Origin: Apostichopus japonicus
Taxonomy: Eukaryota; Echinodermata; Holothuroidea; Aspidochirotida; Stichopodidae
Length of the DNA: 64,000 nucleotides
Direction: 5' to 3'
NCBI RefSeq assembly: GCF_037975245.1
Contig: NC_092571.1
Span: 15,807,917 to 15,871,916, forward strand
This document shows positions 33,701 to 48,700 of the stretch, one piece after another (within the stretch, counting starts at the first letter, position 1; each line of letters begins with the position of its first letter). The position numbers and the translations under genes were made by a program. Under the pieces are notes generated by a model. It saw only the letters and a program-made list of their open reading frames with translations. It was not told where the DNA came from and searched no databases.

Positions 33701-36700
33701 CAACTTCCTTCGGAGGTTCGTATTCAACCTTCTCTTCACCCGAGTCGCTGAACAGGTCAGAGTCTTTCTTTTCAATGACTTCGGCCTTTTTCTTATCCGC
33801 CTGCTTCTTTCCAGTGTCCTTTTCCACTGTTTTAGCTTTTACTTTACCAATGACCTTTTCTGGCATCAGTTCCTCAGTCTTGCCAGATTTTTCCTTACTT
33901 TCCTTGACCTCCGTTCTATTCTTTCTTTTCCCAACCTTCTCTTTAGGTTTGCTTTCCACCTTACTTTCTACCTTCTTCGATGTTAAACTCTTCTTCACAC
34001 TTGGACCTTTCCTGATATCTCCATCTCCAAGTTTACTCTTTCTTTCCAGTTTATCTGCATCTTTGTGGTCCTTCTCTACTTTCTGCCTCTTGCTACCTAC
34101 CACCTTCCCACGTTCCAGTTTCTTGTTGTGATTGGCATTTTCCTTACTCTTAGACACCTGTTCTCTTCTGGATGGCAAAGTTGGTCTGGCGGCAGGTTCG
34201 TCTTCGTCGGAGGAAGAACTGGAAATATGAGCCGCCCTTTGTGATGGAGGGAGAGAAGACAGATCTTTGACTATTGAGTCGTCAGAGTCTGACAAAGATT
34301 CCCTGTCAAATAACTGTTGCAACCCTGGAACTGCATTTGCCGGAGCTACATTCCGAACTTCGTTGGAGTCCGAATCGGATTCGTCCGAAGATGAAAAAAT
34401 GGTGTTCTTCTTGGGTGCGGGTGCTTTCGAAGATTTGGTCTTACTTGATGAAATAGCTGGCTGGAAGATGGGCTCAAAATCATCCTCTGATTCTGAATCT
34501 GTAGTAGTGACAAGTGAGTCCATGAGGGCTCGGACACCTCCGCCAGTTGCCCCTAAAGCATGTTCTTCACTTCCTGAAGCGTAACTCAGATCACCAGGAT
34601 TCTTTTTGGAGCTCTCCTTGGTGACTGACTTTCCAGGGGTTACCCTACCACCTTTGAGTTTGTCCTCACTTTTAGATCTGACTTTAAGTGCCTCTTTCGT
34701 ATTTGTCTTTTTCGGTTTCGAGTCTGCAGATTCAGATTTCTGGAGCTTCCTAACAGACTTGGCTTTTGCTTTTTCACTTTTTTCCTTTTCTGTTGACTTC
34801 TGCTCTATCACTTTCTCGTCATTCTTTTTCTGTGCGACCTTCTCTGAAGTTTTCCCATCCTTCTGCTTCTCAACAACTTTATCAGATTTCTTTCTTTCAG
34901 GAAGTGAAGAAGCTGAAACTTTCTTTTCTAGTTTCTTGTCAACACACCTTTTCTCCTCTAACCTCTTATCAACGTTCTTCTTTTCCTCCCCCTTTGCCTT
35001 CTTATCCCCACTTCTCTTATCAACAACTCTCCTCTCTTCTGTATGTTTGTCTGTCTTACGCTCCTCCAATTTCTTTTCCACTTTCTTGTCGTCAAGTTTC
35101 TTCTCTGATGACTTTTTCACTTCCTCACTTTTCTTCTCATTCGACGACCTCTTGTCTTCTTGCCTGTCAGCTTTTCGATCTTCCGTTTTCTTTCCATCAT
35201 TTTTCCTATCGTCACTTTTCTTCTCTACAGACTTCTTTTCCGAGACCTTCTTTTCACCTGTCCTTTTTTCATCCACTTTGCTATCTTTAGACAACTTTCT
35301 GTCCTCTGTCTTTTTCATCACCTTTTTCTCTTCAACTTTCCTATCCCCTGCTGCTTTCTTCTCTTCTGGTCGTTGTTTCTCTCCCTTCTTCTCACTGATG
35401 GGCTTCTTCTCATCCTTCTTATCCTGCTTCTTGTCCTCTTTCTTTGCATCCTCACCACCCTTCCGTTCGACAGCCTTTTCCTTATCCTCACTTTTCTTTG
35501 CCGCTTTGTCATCCTGCTTTTCTAATTTCCTCTCTTCTTTCCTCTCCAAACTGCTCTTCTTTTCCAACACCCTTTTCTCATCGACTGCTTTCTTGTCTCC
35601 CACCTTCCTCTCGTCCCCTTTCTTCTCGTGAGAAACTTTACGTTCCTCCTTCTTCTCTACTTTTTTCACAGCAGGTTTCACACCCGCCTTCTCTTTGGAA
35701 GAATTGACTGACTTTGATTTAACAGTCTCGTTCGTTGGTTTTCCAGTAGTATCTTTCTTGAAAACACTTGGCTTTTTTGTGGCAGGAGATTTTTCTGCAG
35801 GCTTCTTGACAACTGGAGTGATAGCTGCTGCAGCTGGTTTCTCGGTTTTAGTTTTCGGCTTTGGTTTGACAGATAATTTCTTCCTGTCTTTAGGTGGTAG
35901 TAGCAACATGTTGGTCGGGTATTGGAACTTGGGAGTGGTAGGTAAACTGGTGCTCTCCATTTTCTTCTCTGCTTCTGCAGGCAGCACCAATTTTTCCGGT
36001 TTGAGGTTGTGTATGGCCTTCTTCCCATCCGCCGCTGATGGTGGACTAGGAGACCGCTTTCTCTTCAGTCCCTGTTCAGTGTCTTTACTAACCTCTGACA
36101 TAACTAACAAGTCACCACTTTCATCTAAATCATCAGTACTCTCAGTTCTTTTCTTTAAAATTGATCTTAACTTTGGGGCTTCCCTTGTAACAGCTGATGG
36201 ACTCTCCTTCTCTTTGGGTACTTCAGCAGTTGATGTCTTCTCTACACTAGCCTCTTCTGAAAGCTTGACTTGTTCTTGTTCTGCTTTACCGACGACTTCT
36301 AATTTTGAGGCAGACTCAGATGGGGTGGTAACTTTATCGCTAGCCTTCTCCTGAGGTGATGACAAATGTGGCTGGATTTGTCCCAATGCGCTGTTGTCGA
36401 CTGTCTTTGGTAAGGTCAACAGTTTGGCCCCAGATGCCATCCTGGGATCGCTATTTGAACGATTCAATTTACTGCCCTCTTTGGCATTTACATCTTCTGA
36501 TTTGGACTTTGAAAGTACGGCACTGGAACTGACCAACGTCTTGGATTGATCAGGATTTAAACGAGCTTCATCGAGACTAAAGATGCTGCTCTCCTGCATC
36601 CTTTCTTGGAAATATTTGTAGAGATCATCATTGACTGGTTTCTTCTCATTCCTGTCTATGTCTATGCTGTTGCGGTTCTTTTTGACAATCCGGCAGTTGG

Positions 36701-39700
36701 ATAAACGCTCCACTCTGATCTTGGTGGAGAGAATTTCACCCCCCTTTCCATCATTGGGTGTACTAGGGGTGCTCGGTGTGCTTGGCGTTACCGACAGAGA
36801 CGGTGACCCTGCGTTGTTACTGATCAGAAAAGCTGTTCTATCTCGTGGATCATTCTCTAGAGTCACAGGGGTAGGGCTAGGCATCTGTCGTAGCCAGGAT
36901 GAGACTTTGCCTTCGCCAGGCCTGAGATACGAACTCTTTTCATTGAGGCATGAAAGAGTTGAACTAGATAGCACAGCCTTTTCCTTTATGTCTCTGTCCA
37001 CTAACAATGTCTTCTGACAATTTCTCGTTTCCAAACTGGATGGAGTTGACTTGATAAAAAGAGGCTCCGTTAGAAGTTTAGTGACGTTTGCTTTTGCCTG
37101 TACGTCTCCTAGGGTTTCCTCTTTTGTTTTCACCGGTGTAGCAGCAGGACTAAGATGTGGAGGTACCGACGTCGGCGGCGATGCTGCATTGCCGGTTTTC
37201 GTTGCACCTGGTTTTGGAGAGAGCCGTGGCAGTTGGTCGGCGTCTGTGCGAAAATTCTCGCCGTCTGTGTTGAGCGTCAGAGGATTACAGTACTGATCAT
37301 TGGAGTAGTCGGTTAAGCCGCCAGCGGCCTTTGAAGCGGTGAGTGTCTTGGAGCCAAGGGTATCATTCCCGAAAGAAGGTTCTTTGGGGTCGTTTGACGA
37401 ACCATAAAATATGGCGTCAATTTGCTCCTTTCGTCCTGACGGGGGAAAACTAATTGGATCTAACGGAATCATTTTCCACTCCATCTCCTGAATGACTGTT
37501 CCTTGGGCTTCTTTCCTCTTTGGGTTGTGTCCATCTCGAGATTTCACTTTATCTTTTTCCTCTACACTTTTCAAAAGTTTTTCCTTCCCTTCTGGCAGTT
37601 GCACCACTTCCCCATGAGAAGGATGGCGTTGCCTTTGTCTCATATCGAAAGACTTCCTTGAATTAGTCTCAAATTTGTTTCGAAAAGAGAGCGGTTTCTC
37701 AAATGAGTCTAAATTAGAAGACAGCCTGGTCGACTGAGAGTTTTCGTTACCCAACGAGCTGTGAGGAGGATTGGAATGTGATGAGTGCAATTTGAGAAGT
37801 GTCAGGGACTGCTGATCTTCTTCTTGGTCACTGGAACTGGCGATACCACCATCTGTATCATTTGATATATGAGGTATCCGTGTGCTGTCTATCCGCTGGC
37901 CTACACTGCCCAGGCTCGACTTTTTACGTTGTCTGTCCTGAGATAGATTCAAGTTATCTGATACAGTTTTCTTTGGTTTATTTAAAGCTGCTTGAGTTGA
38001 ACCCCCATCCCCACTCTCTGAAAATGACTGCTGTTGTATCAAAACACTCGCAGCTTCACTGGGTTTCTCCGCTACCTCCTCATCTGAATACGACTTTTGT
38101 CCCCCCATCCACCAAAAGCTTCCAATTTTGTCGTTGTGCTTACACGACAAACCATTGTCCCCATCCTCGGGGACACCGTCACTCACAGCTGAGTGGGAGT
38201 CCTCAACTGTTCTGCCGTCACCTAAAAACGAATCTCCTTTAGGAATGTTATCTGAATCTCTCAATCCACTCTTAACCAATTTTGGCACTTTCCCATGAGC
38301 GGGTGAATAATATCTCTTGTCTTTGATCTTCTGAATGTCAACTGGACTATTATCACTGAATCTTTGTTTTCTGGCCTCCAATTTCTTTTGCAAGTCCTCT
38401 CTTGATAACGAATCATTTATATCGTCTGCACTTGTTTCCGTATCGTCGTCTTTCCAACGTTTTAATCCCTCGCCATCGTGCAACACTACAGGCTCGTTTG
38501 AATCCAGTCCCCTCTTCAGAGGGTTCTTGTCTGAAAGAAAATCATTCCGTGGGCTTCTCTTGTCTCTGAGCTTCTCCACCCAAGAGTCTTTGTCAACATC
38601 CACATGTAACAAGGAATTTTCTCTAGTTCTTTCTGGGTGAGAGTCAGCATGTATATCCCCCTTCAAGTTACCCAAGTACGGACTCGAACTTTTATCAGAG
38701 GGGAGCTTCGATAACCCTTTTTTCTTGCGATCTACTACTGCAAGTTCATCTTCGCGGGGAATGTCCGAGAGTTTATTTTTAACTTTCCTGCCGTCAGATT
38801 GATCCATGGATGACCCTCGTTCCGATGAACCATTTCTCACCTTCCACGACGGTTCTTCAGAAGCTCCTCCGTCTGAGAAAGGGCTTATTGGCATGGGAGT
38901 GCCTGATCCTTCTTTGCTGTTAGGTACCATCAAGGAATTAGCTTTCCACTTTCTTTTGGGAGTTGGACTTCGACTCATCCTGCCTTCATCTATGCTACCT
39001 GGAGGACTAACTTCTTCTCCTGCAGGTTCCACACTACTGCTCTTCTGTCGACTGTTTGCCCTGCACCAAGAAAAATCACAAGAAGAATAAAACAAAATTA
39101 AGATGATATTATCAGGAATATAAGAGAAACAATTTACAATACAAATTTTCCTTCTATCTGAAGAGTGCTTGGATCAAAAGATCTCCACATATCTAGGTAC
39201 CAAAACCAGACTAAAGGAAATTGCACCAAAAGGCCCAGGAGCTTGTTTTACTGTAACAATTTTTCAATCAGTTGACCGTGGAGAACTAGGTTACCTTTTA
39301 CCTGTTTAAGACCACTTCAGAAGTTAGATATAACCGTGGACACATATCCTAGCTTAAACTGAGTATGCCAAGTGCCAGCTGTAGCCCCCACCCCCCACCT
39401 CCCATTTTCATTAAAGAGCATCCAGTTTTCAAGAAAAAAAACCTAAATGTCCCTATTTGTACAATACTGTCTACCTCCCCCCACCCCCACCACCACACAA
39501 ACTAAGTTGACCAAAATCATTCAAAAAATTCAAATTGGGCCAAAAACATTCAGGAAGTCACAAGGGATACCACCTTCATACCAATTATGACATCTGATGA
39601 CAGTACTGAAGAATTCAGGCTGTTTACACTGTTTTCAGATGCTGATCATTCGGCAACTTCAAATGAGACCTTTGACCCCCACACCAAAACATCTTACAGA

Positions 39701-42700
39701 GTATGGGATGGTTGAATGTGAAGTAAGAGAGCAAGTGACATGTTAAAAAAAAAAAATTGAACTAACCTCTCCCTCCTGGAGGGGCTAGAACTTCTGCTTC
39801 TGTCTCTATACTGCTCTTTGGTCCTCTCCTTTTGGTGATAGCTATACTCGGACAGCTCTTGTTGGTAGTCATCCTCCTCATAACTGCTGCTCTTGATGGA
39901 TGAGTAATTCTCCTTGTAGTGGCTTCTCTCGTGGTACCCGCCCCCACCACCGCCCCCACCCCCGCTGTCCTCCCTGTTGTAAGGATATCTTTCATCAAAG
40001 TTGGCACCGGTGCCGCCACCAGTACCGGTACCGCCACCACCACTGCCACCACCACTGTACTTGCTGCTGGACTGAGGCCGTGATACCCTCCTAGAATTCA
40101 AAAAAGGAATTTTGAAAATTGTTATTTTCCTATACCACATCAACACATGAAAGACAAAGCAAAAAGCCCACAAAACTGACAGAGACAAACTTTTGCGCTT
40201 GTTTCAAGGTTTCTTTGCGATCGGTTAACACATTGGGAAGAAACTGTGATGGCTCTTCTGATTTGCCTAACTTGCAAAATAGTGGAAATACAGCCCGCTA
40301 GTTTACCAAATATCACTACGAATTGGCAAAATGGCATTGAAGTGTTAGTTTAGGAGAGGAGGACAGCATAGGAAGACCCAGAACAAAGTCATCACTGCAG
40401 AAAATGATAATCTCTCAATCGGTTCTCGTTGTCAGCCTGTTATTGTCTTCTAGTAAAGGTACAACAATCGGTCAAAACATCCTACACAATACACACAACT
40501 GTAACTTTTTCTGAACAAGTTTTTTAATTATTTTTTTTATTATTGTCATCTTTAATGAGGGTTTTAAGAGGGTTTAATGAGGATTTAATGAGGGATCTCT
40601 AATGAGGGATTATCTGAGAACAAAAGGATATTTTGATATTTATCTCGAAGGCCTTTGGGATTCTCTCATAAGGTGCTGAGTTATCAAAGATCTGTGAAAT
40701 AAACTGGACAGGTCAGCCTAGATTTAATTTACCAACATTTTTTATTGGAAAATGAAAATGGTATCGTTTTTGTAGCCTGTGCTTGATGATAATGGTTACT
40801 AATGGGCGCCCCCATAGATAGCCCAAAATATATTCTGTGATTTTAATGACCCTGGCAAATCTTTATTATTTACTCACCTCTGTGCCTTTGGATATTTTTC
40901 CCTTGGATAGGTTGGACCGGTTGGGGACGTCTCTCTGCTGTGATTGTAGTAAGCTGCTTGCCCTGTCTGTTCCATTCTATCGTAAAAATGATTCTGGCAC
41001 TCTCTGCTCGCAAAGTCAACCTGCAGAAAAAAGGAGATATACCTCATCAGTACCTTAAATATAACATCAAGACACATAAAATGTACATTTAATTCCAAAA
41101 TGATGAACAGTAACTGTTCGACAGTTATCAGAAAGTAGCTTTTATCTACAAAAATTGATTCTTGTACATCCCCCAAACACTTTATTTTTGAATATCAATA
41201 AGTTATTTCATGTAAACTATATAAATTTTAACTGTAAAGTTTTATCCACAATTTCATGATATTCCATTACCCAACCATTACATTTTTATATATATCTTTT
41301 ATATCATTTATAAAGTATTCGATCAGACTTTATGGAAGCAATAGCTAGATGATAGATTAAACTTTGACGAAAACTGTTTATTTAAACTGTGTTATGAACT
41401 AAATCAAGATTTATCAATGTCAGAAATAATACTGATGGGTTACACCCCTAACCCCCTCCCCCCCACCATCCCACCACCACAAACACAAACTCTAATGACA
41501 TCACATATCTATGAATAACTATCATGTACCTTTATCATCCAATAACATTTCTCCTCAAATAAGTTTTTTTTCTCTCCAGAATTTGTGATTTAGAAGAATA
41601 GTCTTAGTTACCCTCTGACACAAAATGTATCTTTGGGAGAGTCTCTGGTTATGTTCAGATATTTCACTTACACGTTACCTTTGCAAGTTTTACTACCGGA
41701 AACATCCAAGTGTCAACATTTGGCTAACATTTCATGAGTTCTGTAATGACTTGTTGAACTTTTTCTTTAACAAGCATCCTCTAAGTTTCCATTTCGATGA
41801 TTACTTTTCTACATTTTTCCTTTTCTAAACAACTCTTCCATGATTCCATGATCGTGGGAACCAAGTCGATGACTCACCTTTGGCCTGCGTCCTAGGATGT
41901 TTCCAATCTTCAAATCCTCCACAGCTTTCTGGGAGTCGTCAATATTGATGAAAAAGACCAAGGCCATGTTGGTCCGTCTGTCGTGCACCACCCGTGTGAC
42001 TTCACCAAAGCGAAGCCCGCAGAACTGCATCAGATATTCCTTGTTGACCTTTTGGGAGAGATTGTCAAGCCAGACGCAATTTGTTGCCATACTCTTCCCA
42101 AATCCCAACTGTGAATGAAGAATAAACACAATATAGCATAAATAAATGTGTTACTTGAAATCATTTGTGTTATATTTTAGTTCAATCTCCTTTTCTTTCA
42201 GAGAGCAGAAGTTTTGTTACAAAGAAAAACTGCAAATAACAATGAATCTCTTTCTCCTCCCAATTTAAGTCATATTGCTTTCTTTAACTGTTTACGAAAT
42301 GCCCGTTTTCATGTTTTCTTGCTGGGAAAATTTGGTACAGGAAAATGTTACCTCTAGTTCATATAAACCTATAAAATATCCTGCTTTCAGGGAAGAGAAA
42401 TTACAGTACGAGAATTTATAAGTTTAAAGTCTTCAGAAAACAGTGACCATCCAATTCCTGCAATCACAAAATTTCTCTCCATATATATATATATATATAT
42501 ATATAAATATTAGCTAACTTAGCAAGAACAATTTTATTTTAAATTTAAGTATCTACCTCATTAGTGTCACAACAAACATAATGCGACACATAATATCTAC
42601 CAGTTACTTTTCTACACAAATAAACAAAACTTCACGGACGACTTCTGTGCACTCCCATATCAGAGGTGAACCTAAAGATCATTTTCGTTTAAATTATCCA

Positions 42701-45700
42701 TTTTATTATTTTATTTTTTATGGCAGTGAATAATGAACAAAAAAATGTTAACTACCAACAGCTGCACTAATATGATAGGGTGCAGCCCAGTGAACATGAC
42801 TTGTTGACGAGAGCGAAAAATAACAAGGGTAAAAATTGGGAGAAAACGGTTGACCAGAATCAAAAATTGGATTTTAACATCAAGCTAAAATCCATTTAAA
42901 TTAAGCCATTTGCTATGATTGAAATTGGGAATGTGGGGTAGGGTTCAGAATGGTGGGGTGGGGTGCAGATGAAGCGGGTCAAGTGATACCCTCATTAGTA
43001 TGTATGACCCACTTTTTTACGTACCCTGCCTCATACCTAAAATGTGACGGTTCTCACAATCTAAATCTGAGTCCACAGAAGTGAAATTACAAATTACTTT
43101 CTCCTCCCCATATTTAATGAATTAGCAGAAATGGAAGGTTTCGCAAGTAAACTTGGAAGGCCCCTATATCAACTGCATTAAAGGGCAATGTTATAATGGA
43201 GCAGTTGTTTTCAACAGCTAAGACAGGTTCAAAATTCTTTGAGAAGTTCAAAAGTGCAGATTTACGACGACCTAAATATTGGATGTGCAAAGCAAACATG
43301 ATGGGCAGAGATGTGGACAAAAGAATAATCAAACAGAAGACCAAAATCCAATGGATTAGATGTATATATGCAAGGATAGGAGAATTGAGCAGCAAGCAAT
43401 TCTCTCTTATCCTACTTTTTTATTTATTTATATATGGGGGGGGGGGGGTGTCACTCATTACTACCTTGTGCACCATTCAAAGCCTGTGACATTCATTATT
43501 CTACTTTTCCATACAACAAGGAAGCGAAATTGCTCAGGTCTCGAAAAAAAGCAACTTTAGTTCGCAAATGGCTGAACGACACCACTTTATCTAACGGTTT
43601 TTACTTGTTCCTCTACGACAACCGTTCCTTGTGTTGTCTGCGATATCGAGATTCAACACTGGCAGTCGCAGCGATTATGATTGTAAGTGATAATCTCTCG
43701 CTCTTCTTTCAAACCATAACTTTGGTTTTGATTGCTTGTGGAAGAGACAGTTTCATCCAAAATACAATTAATCAACCTTGTCAAATGTCATCCTTCTTTC
43801 TGCCTTTGTTTTGTTGCCCTCTAACATTTTTGACAAGAATAGACTTTATGAAACAAACGAGACATGTGGGTGGAAAATGTCTGGCAGTATTTAATTTGTT
43901 ATTATTTTCATTAGATTTTTGTTGTTTTTTTCGAGGCTTATGAAAGCTTATTTCAACTTGCTTCCATTTCCCTACCTTCACCTTATTTTTGCCGACATAT
44001 TCTCCATCCAGTTTCTTGCGGGCTCGGACCACACTGTCAATATCTGAAAACTGCAGGAAGGCGAACGGTTGCGCCGAGGGAGGTTTCTTGATCTCGATAT
44101 GCTGTCAAAATTTAAACAGAACAACGGTATGAACATTATTATACTGTTATACAATATACTATTTATGACACACACAATTCCCTCTGATGCCCTCAAAACA
44201 AGACCTGTTTATAATTTTTTACATATTCATTAAGGACAACAGGTGATGAATGTCATCCAAGGCTACTGCTCTGTTGTTTACAATGAATCCTAAAGAAGTT
44301 ATTACAATTTTAGTTATTAGAGTTACTAGAATTTTAAGTCTGCACTGAGTACGCATTTTAAAGAGCATTTAAAGACTTTTCAAAATATTAAGCACAATAT
44401 CTTAGAAAACCGTAAAATAAGTACTGAAATGTTCTTTGAATTTGAAATATGCTCCCCCCCCCCCCCCCCGTCCTCCACCCAACTTTTTGTTTCTTTTGAC
44501 TATAACAGATCAAGACTCAAATCCTGTCTAATATCATCCTTCACAGAAATGGAAAATCAAGAGTACATATAGGCCAGACAGTGGTGAAACACGGTTGTGA
44601 ATTGTTTCTTTATTAAGTACCTAATGCCACTGTCTTGTAGTTAATAGACCAGGTAAGTTGAGGAAAGTGCAATAGCTTAGAGTCGAGAGGTCAGAGGGGG
44701 GGGGGGGTGGGGGGACTGCAAATTCCATAAGGATGAACATTTTGAAATTTGGATTTCCCCGAGACCAAACGATTCCTACGACAGACAGGTTTGCATGAGT
44801 AGTGCTTCCATTTTTTTTTATCTTTCTACCTTCTCAGTGGTTTCCAAGAATGTGACTTCTCTCTTCACTTTCTTTCTGACAATTTTGGAAGTATTTTGAC
44901 AATTCGTCCCTTGTTTCGCGTACTGACGAATGTTAGAAAGTTATTTATCATGATCCAAATCAATTCACTGCTTTGCAACTGAATGTTTGATCACAAATAA
45001 TACCTTTTAAGCAGTATCTATAGATTTATGTTACAGAAAACAAATTATAGTTTATAGACGTTTCAAATTTAAAGGATGTAGAACAATTTTAAGGGCATAT
45101 AAATGTTTTAAAAACATTCGTCACTACGTAAAACAAAATAAAATAATTTGCATATTCGTCAGTGCGTGAAACAAGGGACGAATTGTCTAGGCATAAACCT
45201 TGTGGATCTGACCCTGTGTGTTTTTGGCTAGTGGACAACTCGCGCGATTCAAGCTAACTAAATAAAGGGTTCCGAGGTCACTCACCACAATCTCTCCGAA
45301 TTTTTGAAAAGCTTCTTCCAGGTCTTCCCGTGTGACGGATCTGTCCAAGTTACCCACAAAGAGTGTCCGTGTGGCCCTGGGATGAAACTCGTCCAGCTCC
45401 TTCTCAAAATATTTCACTTCACTATCGTCAACACCCAGATCTGAAAAAGAAAAGAGATTAGCCAGTTGCACTTCAAGAGAATGAGCTCAGATTTATGAAG
45501 AAAAAATATGGGTCATCCTTGTCACAATAGAGAGGGAGAGGGAGGTGGGGGGAGGGGGATAAGAGGATATATGAAAAAATTGAAGGGAATTAAAATATAA
45601 CCTAACAAAGAGTTAAATCTTTCCAAAATGCTACTTCAGTAATGTAAATGCTATTAATGTGCATCTTGCAAAGTGAGGTAAGGGAAGGAACAGATGAGAT

Positions 45701-48700
45701 GAGTGGATGGGGATTGGAATGGGGGGGAGGGGAAAAGGGAGAAAAGTCCATCCTTGACACAGCATACACAGATCAAAACGATGGTGATTCAGAATTTCAG
45801 CTTTACAAGAAAAATTCTGTGTTTTACGGAAAAGGATAAAAAGAGCGTGGGGGGGGGGCATAAGAAAGAGACTTCATCTTACCAGCTCCATCCCAGACAG
45901 AGAGAGACATCTCACATCCAAAGAAGGAATTACCTCTGGAGACTTCCATCGCCTTCTCCATGTCTTCCGCCCTACATCAGGAGATTAAAATTGGGACAAC
46001 AGCCATCAACAAAAAGTACAGAGGTACTAACTTCCTTAACGTTGCACCAAAGCATTTTTATGCATGTCTTCTTTTTTTTTTGTGTTAAACATATGTATGC
46101 ATTCAAATACATGAGGAACAGAGAAACAGGGTTACAAACATTTACTGGATAATTTTGAAGATGTAATATTGATATCTTTATTAGCAAACATTCAACCCAA
46201 CACTGGGGGGGGCGGGTACTAGAACCCCCCTCTTTCTTCTGTCCTCATCACTCTCCAACCCTTCCTCTATCCCCTGGCTTAAGCTTCTACTTTTGACTGT
46301 TATACAGTTCTGCATACTGACATTTAAACACTCCATTCTAAATGAAATGCAAATAAAATCTCCAGCATTTACCTGAATCCTCCCCCTTGGGCCATACCCC
46401 CTCCCTCCCCCTTGTGCCATACCCCCTCCCACCCCTCCCCTCCCCCTAACACACCAAGAGTTCCATCTCTCATCACATTTGATTGTCATGATAGTAAAAT
46501 TGTTTGAAGAAATGATCATCATTATGCAGGATGGATACGACAGCAGACTTAACTACAATCCAGCGCCTACCATCATTCGTAATCGATGACATGCTCCAAT
46601 TGTCACAACGGACGAGGACTGACACAGATTTTCAAAGTCACTGTAGTAATGTGGATATTTGAAACCACTGAAAATGTAGAAACATCACTTCCCAACTAAT
46701 TATCTCAAGGTTTGCTATCCCTTGTACAAACACATTTTGAAATATCGCCCTCCTACATAACAAACTGCAACCTGTTAAACACACACACACACATATATAT
46801 GTATATACCCACACCTTGCACACCACCAGTCATTATGTCATCATATTATTAATTAGTCCTGATTGCCAAGCAACTGAAGTAGTACCCAGCAATAGTCACT
46901 ATGTCCTCCCTGGAATATTTGAATGATCAATAAACACTGTTTCTTTCTTTTTGAGGAAAGAAAGTGTAATAATGAAAAGTGATACTTCCCTTCCTGACCT
47001 GACCCATCCCACCACAAACCACCTCCCACCCCACCCCCCATCCTTTCAACCCACAATACCCCAAACTATGGTACATCTGACCAATCTGAGACCTCCCCCT
47101 CTAACCCTTGGAATACACAACTCTCTTTTTCTTAGATGTGATGTTTGTGATGTCATGATCAGTAATTTATCCAGTTATGGAATCCAATCCACGTAGCTTT
47201 TTTAGATTTTCTCGTCCCAGGATATATACCACACTGTTGACACCACTCCTCACAGAATCCAACTTGGTCTGTGATGCAATGCTGTACTTCCACATAAAAA
47301 TCCAATAGTAAATCCATTTATGAGATCCAGGAATTTCCTTTGGAGAACAGCAGTAAACAGCTGGGTGGGTCCACGGTGGTAGCATTATGTTATTCCAGGT
47401 TAAGAATCCAATAATCCTCCATGCGGGCAGAGTAGCATTTCCATGGCAACAGTCAATCCATTGAATGTAAAGAGCCCAAGAAATGTTGCAAATCCAAATT
47501 AAATGGGACCAATTTAGAAAATAACCAGGCACAACTAAATTATCATCTTAATATGTTATGTTTTGTTATCATCCCTCACCTTCCTCTTCCTCTCACACAA
47601 CCTATCTCCAACCCCCCCCCCCATCCCCCACCCTCTTTTCTCTCCATCTCCTCCTGAGATTAATATTGACAAAAAATTCTTAACAACAAAATTGACCCTC
47701 AAAAGTCAAGAAATGAGGTTAAATATCTTACCTTTTGAAGAAGACAATTCCCTTCCTGTCCTCCCCCATACCCTGGACAGTAACCGCTGTCACCTGCCCG
47801 AACTTCTTGAATTCATGAAATAACCCGTCTTTAATACTTGAATCTGAAAGATAAAATCATGACTTCGAGTCTCAGATTACGAGGCAAGTGAACTCGAGTG
47901 CTTTCGCAAACTCGGAGTAAAAACAAGTCAAAATAGTTGACATTCAAAACAGATATTTTCAGTCTATTCTTATAAAATTTTGAAGTACAGAAAATCGATA
48001 GACTAAAGCAGATGACAATAGTGCCATAGTTATGAGAAGACAGGTAAGAGGGGGGGTAGGGAGGTGGTGAGAGGTAGAATAAAATGGGTATAATTTAGGA
48101 GGTTTGGTATAATTTAGAGGTGGGTATAATGGGTATAATTTAGAGGTAGAATAAAATGGGTGAGAGGTAGAATAAAATGAGAGGTAGAAAAAAAAGGGCT
48201 CCTGCCCTTCCCTCTGGCCGTAATCAACCGGACGTCACCGGGACCGTTAGGGGTACTCTTTCTCTCTCTCTCCACCTCTCCTTCGGCCCTCTCCTGGCCA
48301 CTTTCCTCCACCTCTCTCACCACTTCTCCCTCCTCCTCTCTCTCTCTCTTGTCTCTCCTATATCTTTTTCTGGGGCACTGATGGCCTAAGGAATCAAGTC
48401 CAGCCTGCCCTAAAGTTTGCTTCTTAGACTCGTAAGCCACTGGTCTATCTAGTGCCACTGGGCTGGCGAAAAATTTATGCAGACCAGGCATGGGTCCCGT
48501 CTGGTGTAGGTTCTACACTTAGGACACCAATCGTGTTCGACCCAGGTTCTGCCTGGCCGAAACATCGAAAAGTTAAAGAAAAACTTCAGCTGGTTACGAG
48601 ACAACTAAAACGCTCGAATTAAGGAAGGACTAACTCTTAAGCTTACGGAAATATGCAAACTAACAAGAGAGCGGGAAAGAACGGGAGGTATATAACGGTG

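Noticed and set aside
33775-36354. Long plus-strand Ser/Phe-rich frames opposite SPEN (for example 34606-35631)
   Set aside because: They are antisense shadows of the Lys/Glu-rich SPEN codons (AAG and GAA read as CTT and TTC).
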